From assembly GCA_950295325.1 (NCBI GenBank), contig OX485805.1:50678758-50742757 (forward strand): DNA of 64,000 nucleotides, read 5' to 3'. The DNA comes from Polytrichum commune. Its lineage: Eukaryota; Streptophyta; Polytrichopsida; Polytrichales; Polytrichaceae. The notes beneath the pieces are model-generated. The model was not told where the DNA came from. It searched no databases and worked only from the letters and a program-made list of their open reading frames with translations. Numbering within the stretch: position 1 is the first letter of the stretch; every line of letters starts with the position of its first letter. Of the stretch, positions 1-12,406 are shown piece after piece. Position numbers and translations under genes: made by a program.

Positions 1-151
1 TTGCGACCCATGGCTAGAGAATGCATAAATAAATCATTTTGGTTGTCAACCGGAGGTTTCGGTTACCCATTGTCCAAAAACTGCAGCCAAAAACCTTTGG
101 TTGACAACCAAAGTGATTTCATCATGTATTTTCTCGCCATGAGTTGCAATG
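1..151. mobile_element. foldback (inverted-repeat) element at window edge
   Basis: The first ~57 bases (TTGCGACCCATGGCTAGAGA...) reappear as an imperfect reverse complement at about 95-151 (ending ...CTCGCCATGAGTTGCAA). The arms include the matching stretches TTTTGGTTGTCAACC and GGTTGACAACCAAAG. A short spacer separates them, so this is a foldback MITE-like unit of about 150 bp. The left end may lie outside the window, so superfamily and target duplication cannot be read. Confidence 0.6.
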
Positions 152-429
152 GCCAAGTCGCAACGGATGGTTGTAATGATCAAGTTTTCTTTAGGTGAAC
201 ATTTGAGTGTTCAAGTTCTTGTATCCTTGAAGAATACAAATATTTGAGATACATATTTGAAACCAAGCCCAAGGGGAGTCAATGTAACATTTTTTCATTT
301 CAACATTATTGGTTGCATTCATTCCAATTTTGTGGTCAACTTACTTGGGTTACATTTGCCTTGATACCCACGAATGTGATCCAAGGATTAGAACTTAAAG
401 ATGGGTCTTATCAATGTAACAATTGGTGA

Positions 430-575
430 CCCTTGACAACATGATTTTTAAATAGTCTTATGCAAATAGGGATTAAAAACAGGGATGAGCCCACAATCAA
501 GACACCTTTTGAGCTGCATGTTTCAGTGTACCATAACATTTTCCACATAAACCCGCCAATTGCTAAGATGAGTTG
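430..575 (-). pseudogene. decayed copy of NAT transporter exon 9
   Basis: On the minus strand this stretch reads GFMWKML, a gap, then SSKGVLIVGSSLFL, matching FMWTML and SSRNVLIVGLSLFL in exon 9 of the NAT gene that starts 1.4 kb further on. The DNA also aligns: both contain AGCCCACAATCAAGACA, then AGCTGC, and later a shared TCCACATAAAC. About ten codons are missing in the middle and no flanking exons are seen. This is a relic of a partial tandem duplication or of a second NAT gene lying to the left. No function is expected. Confidence 0.7.
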
Positions 576-1823
576 TTTGAATCTAGAAGCCATTTGCATA
601 ATAACAAAGTAATATTCGGAATTGCCTCATCCTGTTAGTAATTGCAAAACATGAAGATTGTAGTTTCACGTTTCAGAATTGGAGTTGAAATGCAAAATTT
701 ATAGGTCAATGTGAAGACTCTTTCTCTTTATAGAGACCACATAAGCCCTCCTATCAACCACACTAGTCAATTTTTTTAAATGTTGAATAGTGTACAATAG
801 TGTACAATTTGAGTACATTGATACAATCTCATCGTGACACCTCTCTTTTTAGTGACCATTCTTAACTACAAGCCTTGATGTATACCACTCAAATATAGGT
901 TCCGATTAGGAAGAGGGACCACATAATGCCCACATACCTTACATGTTGCAGAGTTGAGGGTATCTATGTTTGCTGGATATAATTTGAAATTTTGATAAAA
1001 TTGTGTTCAACAAACATCTCCATTCACAGTCCTAAATTGACAAAATTCATCTTTAGTCTCAAGAACATGAGAATGTTGATGGGGCCAAGACACTACGTTT
1101 AAGTAAATCTAGACTTGTGCATGAATTTTGGACTTTATAAAATTGCATGCATGTACTTCTATGTGCAGACCTATGATAGACATGACAAAAGTTAGTGGTA
1201 GGTGTGGACTATATCTCTTGTTATGAACATATTCTTGTTGCATGCACACATCTAGAGTGGTTTTTTAAGGACATCACTTTTCAAAGCATTGTATAATCAA
1301 GCTTTTTATCATATGCTTCTAGTATTCTCCCTCCAAATAATTTTTGTTTTGCTTTATGCATCTATCAACAGTGCAAACAATGCTCTTGAATATATTATAA
1401 TTTTTGAACAATTCTTAGGTTTATATGTACTTAAATTCTAGTTTGGAGAGCGTTTTGCATTTCGGGGGCCAGAAAGATGACTCCATTGATGATGGGCACA
1501 GGAGTATAGTAAGGTCGATTCAGTCACATTACGAGATAGACTGGTCACCCAAGTGATTCATACATTGTTACAAAGGAGGTATCATGATTCCTCCCCTCTT
1601 TTCAAGCAGTATAAGACTTCTAATCTGATTTTCGGTTCCTACATACACGTGAGCAAAAAATATTGGATTGGGAAAGAGAGATTGATCGAAATAATTAAGT
1701 ATCCAATGCAGCCCTGCACTACTCCAATCCGCAACCCACTCCTACTCGGTCTCATCAGACACTGATTCAAAGTGCTGGTTTGGCATTAGTATACTTGAGA
1801 TATTTGAAGGTTCAAAGAATGAA
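576..1823. other. 3' flank of the NAT gene, no gene seen
   Basis: AT-rich sequence between the exon-9 relic and the stop codon of the NAT gene. It should contain the 3' UTR and polyadenylation region of that minus-strand gene. The short ORFs here show no recognisable motif. Confidence 0.5.
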
Positions 1824-4800
1824 TCAGAGGCCCACCCACCTGACCCAGTTAAAGAATCTACTCAACCCAAATGGTAGGCCATAGTCCTTCACAACTGCAG
1901 GCTCGTTCCGGGCTGTCCTCCCTTTGCTCCACACATAAATACCCCTTTCGAGTCTGTTTCCAGGCACTGTGTTGTCCAGGATGAATGCCACAAGGAATGC
2001 AACTACCATGTGGAGGGAGAAAATTGTGTTCAAGGCAAAGTTGGCCTGTATCAAAGAAAATCATGACGTGTCAATATATTGAAAGCATCATTTAACTCCT
2101 CTACAAAGTTATCGATTTGAAAAGAAACTGCAGCCTTGTAAATTGATACCATGCCATTGTGGAGTTCATATTTGAACCTTTTTGCTTCAAGTTTTAAAGG
2201 CACCTAGGTACTTACCAATGGTATGCATGGTATCAAAGAACCTATCCGACTGGTATCAAAATTGTAATACCGGTCAAGTATAAATGATCCGTATTACACA
2301 TGAGAGAATCTTTGTATATCCGAGTTGATATTTGGGTCAATATCATCCTAATACCTAGGTTAATTTCATCTAGGATTGAAGGTTCTTGGATGGTATATCG
2401 ACCCGCATGATATTAAACACATAAATATCGTCTAATACATGTACCATAGTGGTATCAACATATGTAATATCCTCAATATGCATAGTACCCGAGTACTGTT
2501 GAAAAAAGGTGTTACCAGTCCCACACACATTCTTACCTTCGGATACTTTGTTTGGATTGGCCCGTGAGCACCAATATTGTAGGGCTGGAAATAGCTGGGT
2601 AGAGTTGAGTTCCCAGCAAGGCTGCTATATTGCTGGAAGTAGGAGGGAATAGAGAGAGCTAAGAAGAGTGACAAGCCCACAATCAAGACATTTCTGGAGC
2701 TGCCTGTTTGGCTGTACCGCAAGTTGGAGAGGCCTAGTGCTGCCAGCATTGTCCACATAAACAGAAGAAGCCCTGCTGCTATCACTTGTGGTATTGTTGC
2801 TATGAAACCCGATATTTTTCCTGCACAAAGAACATCCATGGCAACCATAGCATTCTTAAGGCATCATGTGTAAGGACATTTTCTTTCTATTCTAGCCTCA
2901 AGAAAAAATATTCGAGGGCTGAGGTCCTGGAGTACATGAATGTTGAGGATAGTCAAGTGGCAAGCTCTCATTAGTCGACACCAATCTCATTGTTGCCTAT
3001 CTTTGGACATAATCCTTCTTGAAATACAATTCAAGAGGTGTGTTCCCGATGGAATAAATCTTGGCTTATCCGAATTACCTATGATTTAATCCATTTGCAA
3101 TAGAATCTAAATTATTCTACATAAGAATCTCATGCATCTTGTCTTCATTGAATCCTTATAGGACACAGCATCCAGAATCAATGTACAGGGAGGGCAAGCA
3201 GAATTGAAAACTTATGCTATCTTAATAACTTCAAAAATGTAAAGACACTTCAGATCTCTCATCGAAGTACAGGTCTACCACATGACATTTGTGTTGAAAA
3301 CATCTTATTGAGTTTAAATGTACAAGGAGGTCAAATCCTCTGTATTTGAGAGGGTTCCTTGACCCCTTGAACTCAACACCATGCTTCAAGATGCACGAAG
3401 CTTAAAGACTGAAAAGTAGGTCAATGGTTTTTCCTAACTTTAACAACAGTAACACTTGGACCATATCATGGAGTTCATGAGTCTTCACAGCAAACTAAAC
3501 CATATCTAGTTTCTTGTGATACAGCTCTCATTTCCATAGATTCTGGGTCAATTAGAGCCAGGTCAAGCAGTCAATTTTTAAGTTCTGGGTATTGAAGGGA
3601 TCCGCGAGCCTAAGAGGGGAGGAACAATGAGCGATCAAGTTGTCCCGGTTACGGCTGTTAGAGAGGCTGTTAGAAATAGTCCATCTCTTAATTGATAAAG
3701 TAGCTTGCAGGCGAAGAGACTCTACAATTCATGCTAGTGGTGGCAAACAAAGGCATTATCCTTCTTTTCTCCAGTATTTGAGTACGTGATTACAAAAAAA
3801 TGCACCAACTCCACCAGTCAAGAGGATATTATGTCAAATTGAAAAGCTTTTCATCTTTACCGAGTAATATTATATGCAGAGTAAGTGAAAGGAAATGGAA
3901 TTCCTTACCAACAACCGACAGTAGAATCAAGATGCAAGCGCCAAATTCAATTGGGCGCCGGCTGCCCATCTTCGTCACCGCAATTGTGTGCACATTTTCT
4001 GTCAGAGTAGAGGCTCCAGCGCCGGTCCCCCAAAAGCCTGCTAGCAAGCTGGTTAACCCTTCTAAGCCTATACTTCGGCTCACCACACCTGGCGTTGGTG
4101 CTCTAGAGGCTACCAAGAGAGATGTGGCATGGTATGCTCCCACCTGCAATACCATTACCCAAACTGCGTCAAAATGTTGATAGAGACCTACTCTTTTGAC
4201 GTCACCCAGGTTTAAATTACAACTGTATTATGAACTAGGTAATGGATGTGAGGAGCCCTACCAAACCACAGTAGCGGCGAAGTACTGGGTGCCTAATACG
4301 GTGGATAGCAGGGCGACATGTGCTCATTACTGGATGTAGTGGTCAGGCCATGGCATAGTCATCAACCTTGGAAATAAAGGGAAGTGAGAATTGTTATAGT
4401 AGTTGAGCTCAAGGCACTCAGAATCGAAGAATGAGCACCAGAAAAGTTTCTAGCACTACATTCTCTCAAATGATGTATTTAAGATCAAACCTCACGTTCT
4501 CGAAACAGAAGAATTATTTTCTTCGACCATTGGTATTTTCCCAGATGTTTGTGAGTCAATTTGAATTTCATAGTTCTCAGTCAAAGCCTAAGTTCTAGGT
4601 GGTTGAAAATGGAGGACACATTGGCATTCATCCACCCAGATTGAGAGATCATATGGCTGATGGACTTTGTTCAGTGCAGCAATTAAAGTCATTAATTCAA
4701 CATCATCCTCTCAAGGACGTTAAATGAAGAGAGGAATGGGGCCCAGATATTTTATATAAATAATCTTTTAAATAAAAGCTGAGTAAGACTGATTTATTAT

Positions 4801-7800
4801 CCTTCTGAGTGTCAAAACGTCTCAAAACTTCGAAGTGGTTGCTAACGTTGAGTTTCCAGTTACTCACCTAAGAGCAACTCCTTTAGTCACTGTAAAGCTA
4901 CTCTTGCAATAATTGGCTTAAAAAGCTTTTTGGGCCAAAGCTACATGCTCCTCTCAACCATTAAGTCCATTTCATAAATCTGAATCGGCCACCAATATTG
5001 AGAGAGACAACCCTCTAAAGTCCTAGGTCACTTGATATTCGAGGGTGGATAGGGGTTTAGAGGATTGCCTCTCTCACAATAATTACTGGGCAATAAAGTT
5101 CTGCATAATATTTGGGCTTCGTGGGTGGAAGAGTATTAAAACCTAGAAATCCGATTGTTGAGAAAATATTTTACCGTGGTTGTCAGAGACACTCTAATGG
5201 ATAGCAAATTAAAGTATGTGACCTACATAAACAATTCTTTGGAGCATACAAATTGGACAGCATTTAATAGGCACGACAGAATTTTTGGGTAGAGCACAAA
5301 CCGAGTCGACGGAAGCAATAACCGACGCCACAATCATAATCACCCCTGTTTGCCACTTGAAGGTCGGCACTCCCCATTGGAATGGGTATGGAAAACGGAA
5401 CCATGCTGATGTGGAGAGCGCGTCGGACACATCGGTGCGGCAACTTAACATGGTTGTCATGTGTCGCTGACAAGCTGCTGTCAGGACTGCTGTTGTATTT
5501 CCTCGTTGGCTGAAGTCACAGCCTTTGTAGCTGTATACTTTGGACTCAGTCAGCAGGAAGGCATATGCCCATGTCAATGCTAGACCCAGAGGCACCTATT
5601 CCATTCCAAATTCGCATACCATGAGCAATAGGTAAAATGTTAAGCAAAAAAATAAGTCAGAAGCAAATATATGCTTATAATGATGAAGGTAGCACTTCAA
5701 ATGGTTTTAAGTGGATCTTAACCTTCCAAATCTATACTGGATTAGCTCATTCAAAACACTTTATGAGCAGTAACCTAGACCGATGTTCCAAGGCTTACTT
5801 TCTATCTGTGAGTACAATTACTATTTTAGAAGCTTCTCAAATCCAATGAAAAGCCCCTTTCAAAGGAAGAGGATGGAGAGCTTACGGCATAAACTTGGAA
5901 AATACGGTGGCCGAAGACCGTGATTTTTCGTAGATACTGCAAACAGGAGAACCCCAGCCAGAAGTTACTTTCAGATTTTGACGTCAATCTACCAGTTTTG
6001 CTTAGAGGATTCAAGATCCACCTGCAAGGATGGAAGTGTCGGACTGGTATAGAGGGAAACCTCGCTCAAGAGACTGAGGGCCACTTTAAATTATGGCCAA
6101 GGACCGTGACCATGACTTTGTGAGTGCTCTTGAAACTCATCCCAAGGCCGTATGATGGAAAATTGAACTTAAATTTTGGGTGCACTTCAAGTGTAGTGTT
6201 AAACTCATCCCACATCCGACCGGGCTCTCAACTGAATGCTATTTCTTTACCATCCTATTTATGTGGGCCCCTTCTACACAAAAAGTAATAATAAATCAAG
6301 TGTTGTGAGATTTGAAGTGTCATGGTCTCCCAGTTTTGTTAGACCCATCTCTTTGAGGTCGGCTTGACATAAAATCCAGTAGATCATGGGACACTATCCA
6401 TTGCATGCCATGTAGGACTCACGTAGGTTTTCCATCCATTCAAACTTCCTTGGTCTTAGGCCCTCGAGCTCTAGTGTAAAGTGAAGTGGGATGGTCTCAA
6501 CATTTGCACCAACACGAGATTTTAAATTTCAACGGCCACGGCCCGCGAGCTCTGGTGTAAAGTGCCCCTGAGTAGCAGACTGCCTCCTAGTAAAAGCAAT
6601 GGTTCCAGTGGAGCTGAGAGACTACTAGCAGGAGCCATCAACTGAGAAAAGAAAAGGCTGTATGTCTCACCACTACTCACCAGAGCAAAGAGCACCAGTA
6701 ACAGAATTTGTGGAATTCCAATTCCCACACAAGTGCCGACTACTGGAAATCCATAGGCGAAGAAGGCCAATCCTACAGCAGCTACTGTTGGTGCCACTAC
6801 CACAGGGTTGATTGCCCTGCAAGCCCGGCATGCGTCACAACACACACCCCAATTTACACAATATTTAGAGGTGGTCATAAAAGGAATAATAAAAAAAAAT
6901 CACACCATGTGTTTTCTCAGTCGAACAGAATCAGTCTTCTCAGTCGAACTCAATCTCATAAAAGCCCTGGAGTTTACAGGTTCACGATGTAAAATGAATG
7001 CATGTGGCATTTAGTTTCATCGTCACTTTATTATCCAAATTTTACCTCATCTACAGTAACTCAACAACATATTTTGTATCAGGCTTTAAGTGGATTATGA
7101 TGATGCCTCAAATTTCCTCTCGATCCACTAGAGGGTTAATCAGGCTGGTGGCCACCTTATCGACATGAGAATTATTCCAAGTGCAGGTCAATGTCGAGGT
7201 ACTCTTTCAACTGGGAAATTAGCCACCAATAAATACCTGAGAAGAATTGACATTGCTCCACTGTATCCCAAAAACGTCTGGAAAGCAGAGCCGATAATAA
7301 TGGCCCCTTGCAATTCCCTCATTGTTAACTTAAACCTCTGCAAAATGCCACACCCGATTAAAACTTTCAGGGAAACCACAACTTCCAGGAGACGCTGCTG
7401 CCCTGTCGGTGCCACCACCACAGGGTTCTTTGGATCCCAACAGCACTGCAATCATAGGAATTCTTAAGCATGTGTAACAATGTTCGCTTTCTAGTCTAGC
7501 TTCAATGGAAGAGGTGCATTCCCAATGGAATCACTCTCGGGTTATCCGGATAATCTGAGAATCATTCTACTTGCATTGAAACCTAAATAAGCTACTTAAG
7601 AATGTTATGATGTGGACATGGTTCGCAAAGTTCAACTTGAAGAACGCAAATGCAGATTGTAAGATAGTGAGGGCTTCGGTGTCTCACATCTTTTTTGAGG
7701 CCATATAATTCAGCGGAGAAAATAATGGCGAGAGCTGGGGCTAGGTAAACGAAGGACGCCCCTTGTATGAGCGGCAGCCTTGATCCGAAGAAGGAATGCA

Positions 7801-10800
7801 GGAGCGTGGACAGCCCTGACACCATAAGCATGCTGGAAATGACCTTGGCTGTGTCCTCCTGCAAAAAACTCAAGAAAAGTGACGATGAATCCACCTTTTT
7901 AGGTAATTTGCAAACTAAAGAGTCCAACCGATTCAAATGGGGCCTTCAATTGAATTCACCATAATATTGGCGTAACCTGGTTGATTAGGTACTCACAGAT
8001 GTCCCGCCCATTGCTGGCACAATAATGAGGGGAATCAAGATGAGCGAGCCGGCGATGGAGAAATAGTGTTGAATGCCGTAGAGGATCAAAGGAACTGCAC
8101 ATCAAAATCATCCAAAAAGTTTTTAAAAATTAAATCGGATGCAGATACAAACTCCTGGGATGAATTCGATGCATCCACCACATTTCTGTCAATCGCCCAT
8201 AGTAAAAAACCAGACAGAAGAAAGCCCACAACATCATGGACCCCGGAAACACAAAGAAACTACGCGTAGACAACAAATTCAAACTCGCCGTGAGGTAGAC
8301 CGCTGTTATGTTAACACCCCCAAAATGTAGGAACCCATATTTGAGTGCTGTGCAGTTAGGTGTGGATCTAAGAATGGACACCAAAAAGATAAGATGTGTT
8401 TAAAAGGGATTGGACCACATGCTCAAAATCTGTTAACCATTCTAAGTTCAATAGTCAAGTGACATAAGTGGGGGGAACGAATATGACCATTCAATGAGCA
8501 CGAGAATCTTCATATTGATAATGAGTAAGATATTCGTATGAGCTCCGAAATTATGAGGAAAATGGCTACGGGCACGATTTGCATTTGCTAATCATCTGGC
8601 ACTATGTGCATGTTTTATATCCTACAAAGAAGTGGCTGCAGAGAGAAAAATGTCCAATTAAGACCCACTGCCTTATTTACATTGCAATGCCCTCTAGCCA
8701 TCTCAAGAATTTGAAGACCCATGATCAGAATCCACGCAGACAGGCAAGAAATTCGTTGCAAAGCTCCACCCAATCTTCAAAATTACAAGATTCACCGGCA
8801 TCTACTTCTTCGGGCTTGGTGTGGAGAAACTATGATACACAGCTAAGGTAAGCAAATGCATTACACCGGCACTTCCGCGATAGCCAATGTTGCATAGTCT
8901 ATTTTTTCCATGGTAAGGAAGAAGCCTTTGATGGCATGAATGGACTTTTGGAGGAGCTACCTCTAAGCAACAAAATCAGCGAAAATAGGGAATAAATACA
9001 CTTCAGAGGTCTCTACGGAGTTTCAAAACCTTCAAGAATCGTCAACCAGCCACTTCTGCCGCTAAAGAGAAAATGACTAAGAAAATGAGCAACGACACTT
9101 GTAATGACCAAGTTCTCGACCAAGTTGTAGAATACCAAAGAATCGTCAACTAGCAACTTCTGGGGAGAGAATGTCTAAGAAGATGAACACTGACATTGAC
9201 ACTTTCGGCATGGCTCAGATGCATCTTCCATGGTCCGAGTACAACTACAAACGGCGAGATGGATTGAAGCATTTTACATGAATTCAAGGACCTACCTAAA
9301 GAGCATAAGCCAACACAATCCACGCAGACGGGGGCAATACATTCCACCGCCGGCCTCTAGCCAGTATCCAATAAGTCAAGTTTAACCGGCATCTAATTCT
9401 GGCTTCGTGTGGAGCAACAATGGCACACAGAGAATGAATTGCACCCACACCGGCACTTCGATCATAGCCAATGTTGTATAGTCTCTTTGCTATGGCGATG
9501 TAGCAGCATTTGATGGTACAAATCGACTCGAGGAAATCACAGAGTCAAAGACCTACCAACTGAGCATAAGCCAAACACAATCCACACAGCCGGGTGGCAA
9601 TACATTCCACCGTCCTCGACCCGGTTTCCAGAAATTTAAGATTCACGGGCATCTTCTTCTGGCTTCTTGTGGAGAAACCACGGCACACGGCAATGCATTG
9701 TACCGACACTTCCGTCATAGCCACTGGTATATACTCTCATTTCCTTCCTGGCGATGAAGAAGGCTTTTGATGGGTATAAATAAATTCGAGGAGCTACTAC
9801 CGAGCAACGAAATCAGCAACGATAGGGTATAAGTACATTGCAGAGCTCTCTACCGAGTTCGAAACATTCAAGAATCATCAACCAGCCACTAAGTTCTGGC
9901 GCGTAAGAGGAATTGAATAAGAAAATGAACATTAACACTTTCTGCATCTTCCATGGCCTGCATGCTGGAAGGTGAGATGGATTGAAGCATTATAACAAGG
10001 ATTCAAGGACCTAACAACTAAATGAGAACAACTCAACGCAATCCAAGTAGCTGGGGACGGGCAGCACATTCTACCGCCCTCTACCCACTTCCCAAAAAAT
10101 TCAAGATTCGTATATACAGCTAAGGAAATGCACACCCACCACATGACCGTCGACATAGCTGGGAAGAAGAGAAAATTGCTCTCTCAGGGTACTCTAGATT
10201 GAGATAGGTTCAAGAGACCCAGCGTTTTGCGAAGGTCATACTTCACATGCGAGTGCTTGGACATCGTCGTCGTCGTCGTCGTCGTCATGCTCTCCGTGAT
10301 AGCTAATGGTGTATAGTCTCTTTTCCATAGCGAGAGGAAGCAGCATTTGATGGTATAAAAGATTTGAGGAGAGCACATGGATTCACGGACCTACTAACGG
10401 AGCATAAGCTAACACGATCCACGCAGGCGGAGGCAACACAGTCCACCACCTTCTACCCGGTTTCCGAAAATTCAAGATCAGCCGGCATCTACTTCTAGCT
10501 TCATGTGGAGATCCTATGGCACGCAACTCAAAAAACGCATCCCACGAGTACTTCCATCGTAGGCAATGGTGTTTACTCTCTTCTCCATGGCGAGCAAGCA
10601 GCATTTGAAGGTACAAATGGATTCGAGGAGATTACATGGATTCAAGGACCTACCAACTTCGCATCTACACGGTTTCCGGGAATTCATCAAGATTCATAAT
10701 CATCATCGACACCGACGACAAAAAACCAAGGGAATGCACATCCATCCCATCCCACCTTCCACATGGCATGGCTTGATTGGGGAGAAGAGAAGAGAAGAGA

Positions 10801-11471
10801 CGAGAACTCTTGAGGGGATGGGGGGGGAGATGCTGCTTACATAGTCCCGGAGTTTCGCGAAGCTCATACTTCATATGCGAGTGCTTGGACATCATCATCA
10901 TAATCTCATCATCCGATTGTGAGACGAGTGCGTCATCCTGGTCCTTGTAAATTCGGAGTGGCTCTATCCTCAGCTGCCCACTGTTGTTGCGGCTCACATC
11001 CGAATCCGCCCCTACCCCTCCCCGCATCTTCCCAGGGACGAATGGCCCAGGCGGAGCACCCCTTGGGGGTGGCGGCACCGTCATCACAGGTGCAGCAGCT
11101 GCACCATTCGCACCAGCTGGAGGATGATTAACTTTGGTACTATTCCCATTGGCTGCCCCATTGGAAGAAGGCTTGGTGGTTGCAGCTGTGCCATCTGAGA
11201 GGTTGATCTCGATGTCACTGCCATTGCTGGCCCCTCTTTCCATGCCTTTGAACCCCGTGCGTCTTGCCCATGACCCCATCCCGCTCCCTCGAAGATTGTT
11301 GTTGTTTCCGCTTCCGTTTCCGTTCCCTTGCGCTAATTGCTGCTCGTTGTCGATTCTCGGTGGCCACGGTCCCGGACGCTTGCCTAATGATGGTGACTCT
11401 GGGTCATGTCCATCTCGTGTCTGTGATACTCTCGACGGTGGTGACCCTGGCATCAATCCACCTGCCGACAT
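1824..11471 (-). CDS. NAT12: nucleobase-ascorbate transporter, NAT11/NAT12 type, 10 exons
   Basis: Ten exons on the minus strand: 11471-10841, 8094-7997, 7858-7688, 7337-7237, 6816-6681, 5936-5886, 5595-5302, 4143-3909, 2820-2537, 2045-1824. Every junction is GT-AG and the phases fit, giving 740 residues. Residues 1-210 are a soluble G/N/P-rich leader ending SKHSHMKYELRETPGL, the extension typical of NAT11/NAT12. The rest is the membrane permease: FGSRLPLIQGASF, MRELQGAIIIGSAFQ, NPVVVAPT (337-344), YLRKITVFGHRIFQVYA, WFRFPYPFQWGVP, the NAT-signature region ENVHTIAVTK (543-552), FMWTMLAALGLSNLRYS, ILDNTVPG, and a C-terminus ending RFFNWVRWVGL. The family (NCS2/UraA fold, about 14 membrane segments) moves nucleobases or ascorbate; the substrate of this clade is not known from sequence. 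The ATG at 11471 is chosen because an upstream in-frame stop leaves no earlier ATG. No break is visible. NAT11 and NAT12 cannot be separated by eye. Confidence 0.95.
2205..2480 (+). repeat. dispersed 'GGTATCAA' repeat in NAT intron 9
   Basis: A copy of a dispersed family recognised by ATGCATGGTATCAA, AAAGAACCTA, GAGAATCTTTGTA, TTTGGGTCAATA and ACCTAGGT in the same order. Other copies are at about 31.8, 33.6 and 35.4 kb, and an inverted copy at 44.4 kb. This one lies in the ninth intron of the transporter. No coding potential is seen, and it is probably a non-autonomous transposon; ends were not resolved. Confidence 0.6.
6078..6568. mobile_element. PIF/Harbinger-type MITE in NAT intron 5
   Basis: The left end GGGCCACTTTAAA...GGACCGTGACCATG and the right end, read in reverse (GGGGCACTTTACACCAGAGCTCGCGGGCCGTG in parts), form imperfect terminal inverted repeats like those of the cleaner element at 15226. 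TGA flanks both sides, a variant of the TTA target typical of Harbinger. Inner sequence also resembles the 15.2-kb element. The insertion sits inside the 744-bp intron 5, close to exon 5 but not touching a splice site. Confidence 0.6.
7393..7427 (-). pseudogene. micro-duplication of the NPVVVAPT coding stretch in intron 3
   Basis: On the minus strand this 35-bp stretch encodes NPVVVAPTG, nearly identical at DNA level to the start of exon 5 (6770-6810), and is followed by GCAGCAGC where the true exon has GTAGCTGCTG. It lies in intron 3, upstream of exon 4, so it is not in the order expected for the mRNA. No splice sites flank it. It looks like a relic of a local duplication within the gene. 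Confidence 0.6.
8760..10650. repeat. tandem repeat array filling NAT intron 1
   Basis: About five diverged copies of a 260-450 bp unit. Landmarks recur in the same order: GAGCATAAGCCAACACAATCC, ACATTCCACCG, CGGCATCTACTTCTGGCTTC, TGTGGAGAAAC, CACTTCCGTCATAGCCA, GATGGTACAAATGGATTCGAGGA. Copies start near 8760, 9130, 9540, 9930 and 10380. Unit lengths differ through internal gains and losses. The array accounts for most of the 2.7-kb first intron, and one unit carries a piece of exon 1 (see 10214-10288). Confidence 0.7.
10214..10288 (-). pseudogene. partial copy of the end of NAT exon 1 inside intron 1
   Basis: The minus strand encodes MSKHSHVKYDLRKTLGL, preceded by a run of ACG codons, against MSKHSHMKYELRETPGL preceded by ATG codons at the true exon end (about 10841-10895). 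The copy lacks the donor: CTCTTGAACC stands where exon 1 has CTATGTAAGC. It is therefore a non-spliced relic within the intronic array, not an alternative exon. Confidence 0.75.
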
Positions 11472-12212
11472 ATCCCTCTTTACCAAAAATTGTCCCACCT
11501 CGCCTAGTGCCCTTTTCCTTACTACCACATTGGAGCTAATGAGCTCCTTCCCATCATCAGGGGCTGATCGGTGGCATCGTTAATTCATCCCCAAAACTCA
11601 TCTTCCCAAAAATCTTCCTCTCCCGCTTACCCTTCTGCCCACAAACCCAAACTCCTCCACCTGCAATATATGGTAACACCAAAGCTCCCTCCAGCAAACC
11701 TGCAACTTAGTTGTAACAGCAAACAGAAAAATGGCGCCCAAAACGCCAAGGGGAAGAAGTAGATTGAGGAGAGGAGGAAGGAGAAGCTGAAGGCGCTGAA
11801 GGAGCAGAGGGTGGAGCATGATGAAGACTAGGCATGGTTGTAGAATCAAACATCAACAACTGCGAGGATCAGGACCAGAAAAGGATTCCAGTCGGAGAGA
11901 TCATGTGCTACAATTTGCTACCACCTACCTACAGTGCACCTAACCGTGCGTTCCTACTATGGGCATTCATGAGTGCTGCTCCGGTGGCCATGAATGAATG
12001 AATGAATCCTCCTTCTGGTCCGCCCTCTTTCCTAGAATGTTACTTACGTAGGATGTATGTGTGTATGCAACTGATATAGCCACTGCCTGTATGCAAGGCA
12101 AGGAGCATGGAGACACAGGCAGAGACACAGAGACTGGGTAGTTGAGTTATTGAGCCCCGTTTCCTTCGGAAAGACGAAGACGCCGACGAAGAAGAGCGAC
12201 ATCGATCGAGGC
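11472..12212 (-). promoter_or_regulatory. 5' flank and probable promoter/5' UTR of the NAT gene
   Basis: Sequence upstream of the NAT start codon. The minus-strand frame closes with a stop just 5' of the ATG. The region holds pyrimidine/purine-rich stretches (CTTCCCAAAAATCTTCC, GAGGAGAGGAGGAAGGAGAAG) and an AATGAATGAATGAATG microsatellite near 11990. I cannot point to a specific TATA box or start site. Confidence 0.4.
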
Positions 12213-12345
12213 GATGGATGGGATGCGATGGGATGGCAAGGGATGGGATGATATGATATGGGATGGCATGGCATGGATGGGATGATATGGGATGGGATGG
12301 GATGGGATGGGATGGGATGGGATGGGATGGGATGGGATGGACGGT
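12213..12345. repeat. GGGAT/GATGG pentamer microsatellite
   Basis: A run of GGGATGGGATGGGATGG units, irregular to the left (GATGCGATGGGATGGCAAGG) and perfect for about nine units near 12286-12335. It lies upstream of the NAT gene. The repetitive HPIPS protein that can be translated from it is an artefact. Confidence 0.9.
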
Positions 12346-12406
12346 GATGCTATGATGGTAACAGGACTTACTCCAGATCAGATGATTCCTTTGCACTGGT
12401 TTCGGG

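Noticed and set aside
8130-8384. Minus-strand hydrophobic ORF in NAT intron 1
   Set aside because: It lies just upstream of exon 2 but does not match the transporter and has no splice sites in phase.
11472-11528. Upstream extension of the NAT protein from a GTG codon at 11528
   Set aside because: A non-ATG start is unlikely in a plant nuclear gene; the first in-frame ATG is at 11471.
10919-11583. Plus-strand ORFs over NAT exon 1
   Set aside because: They are opposite-strand shadows of a GC-rich, low-complexity exon.
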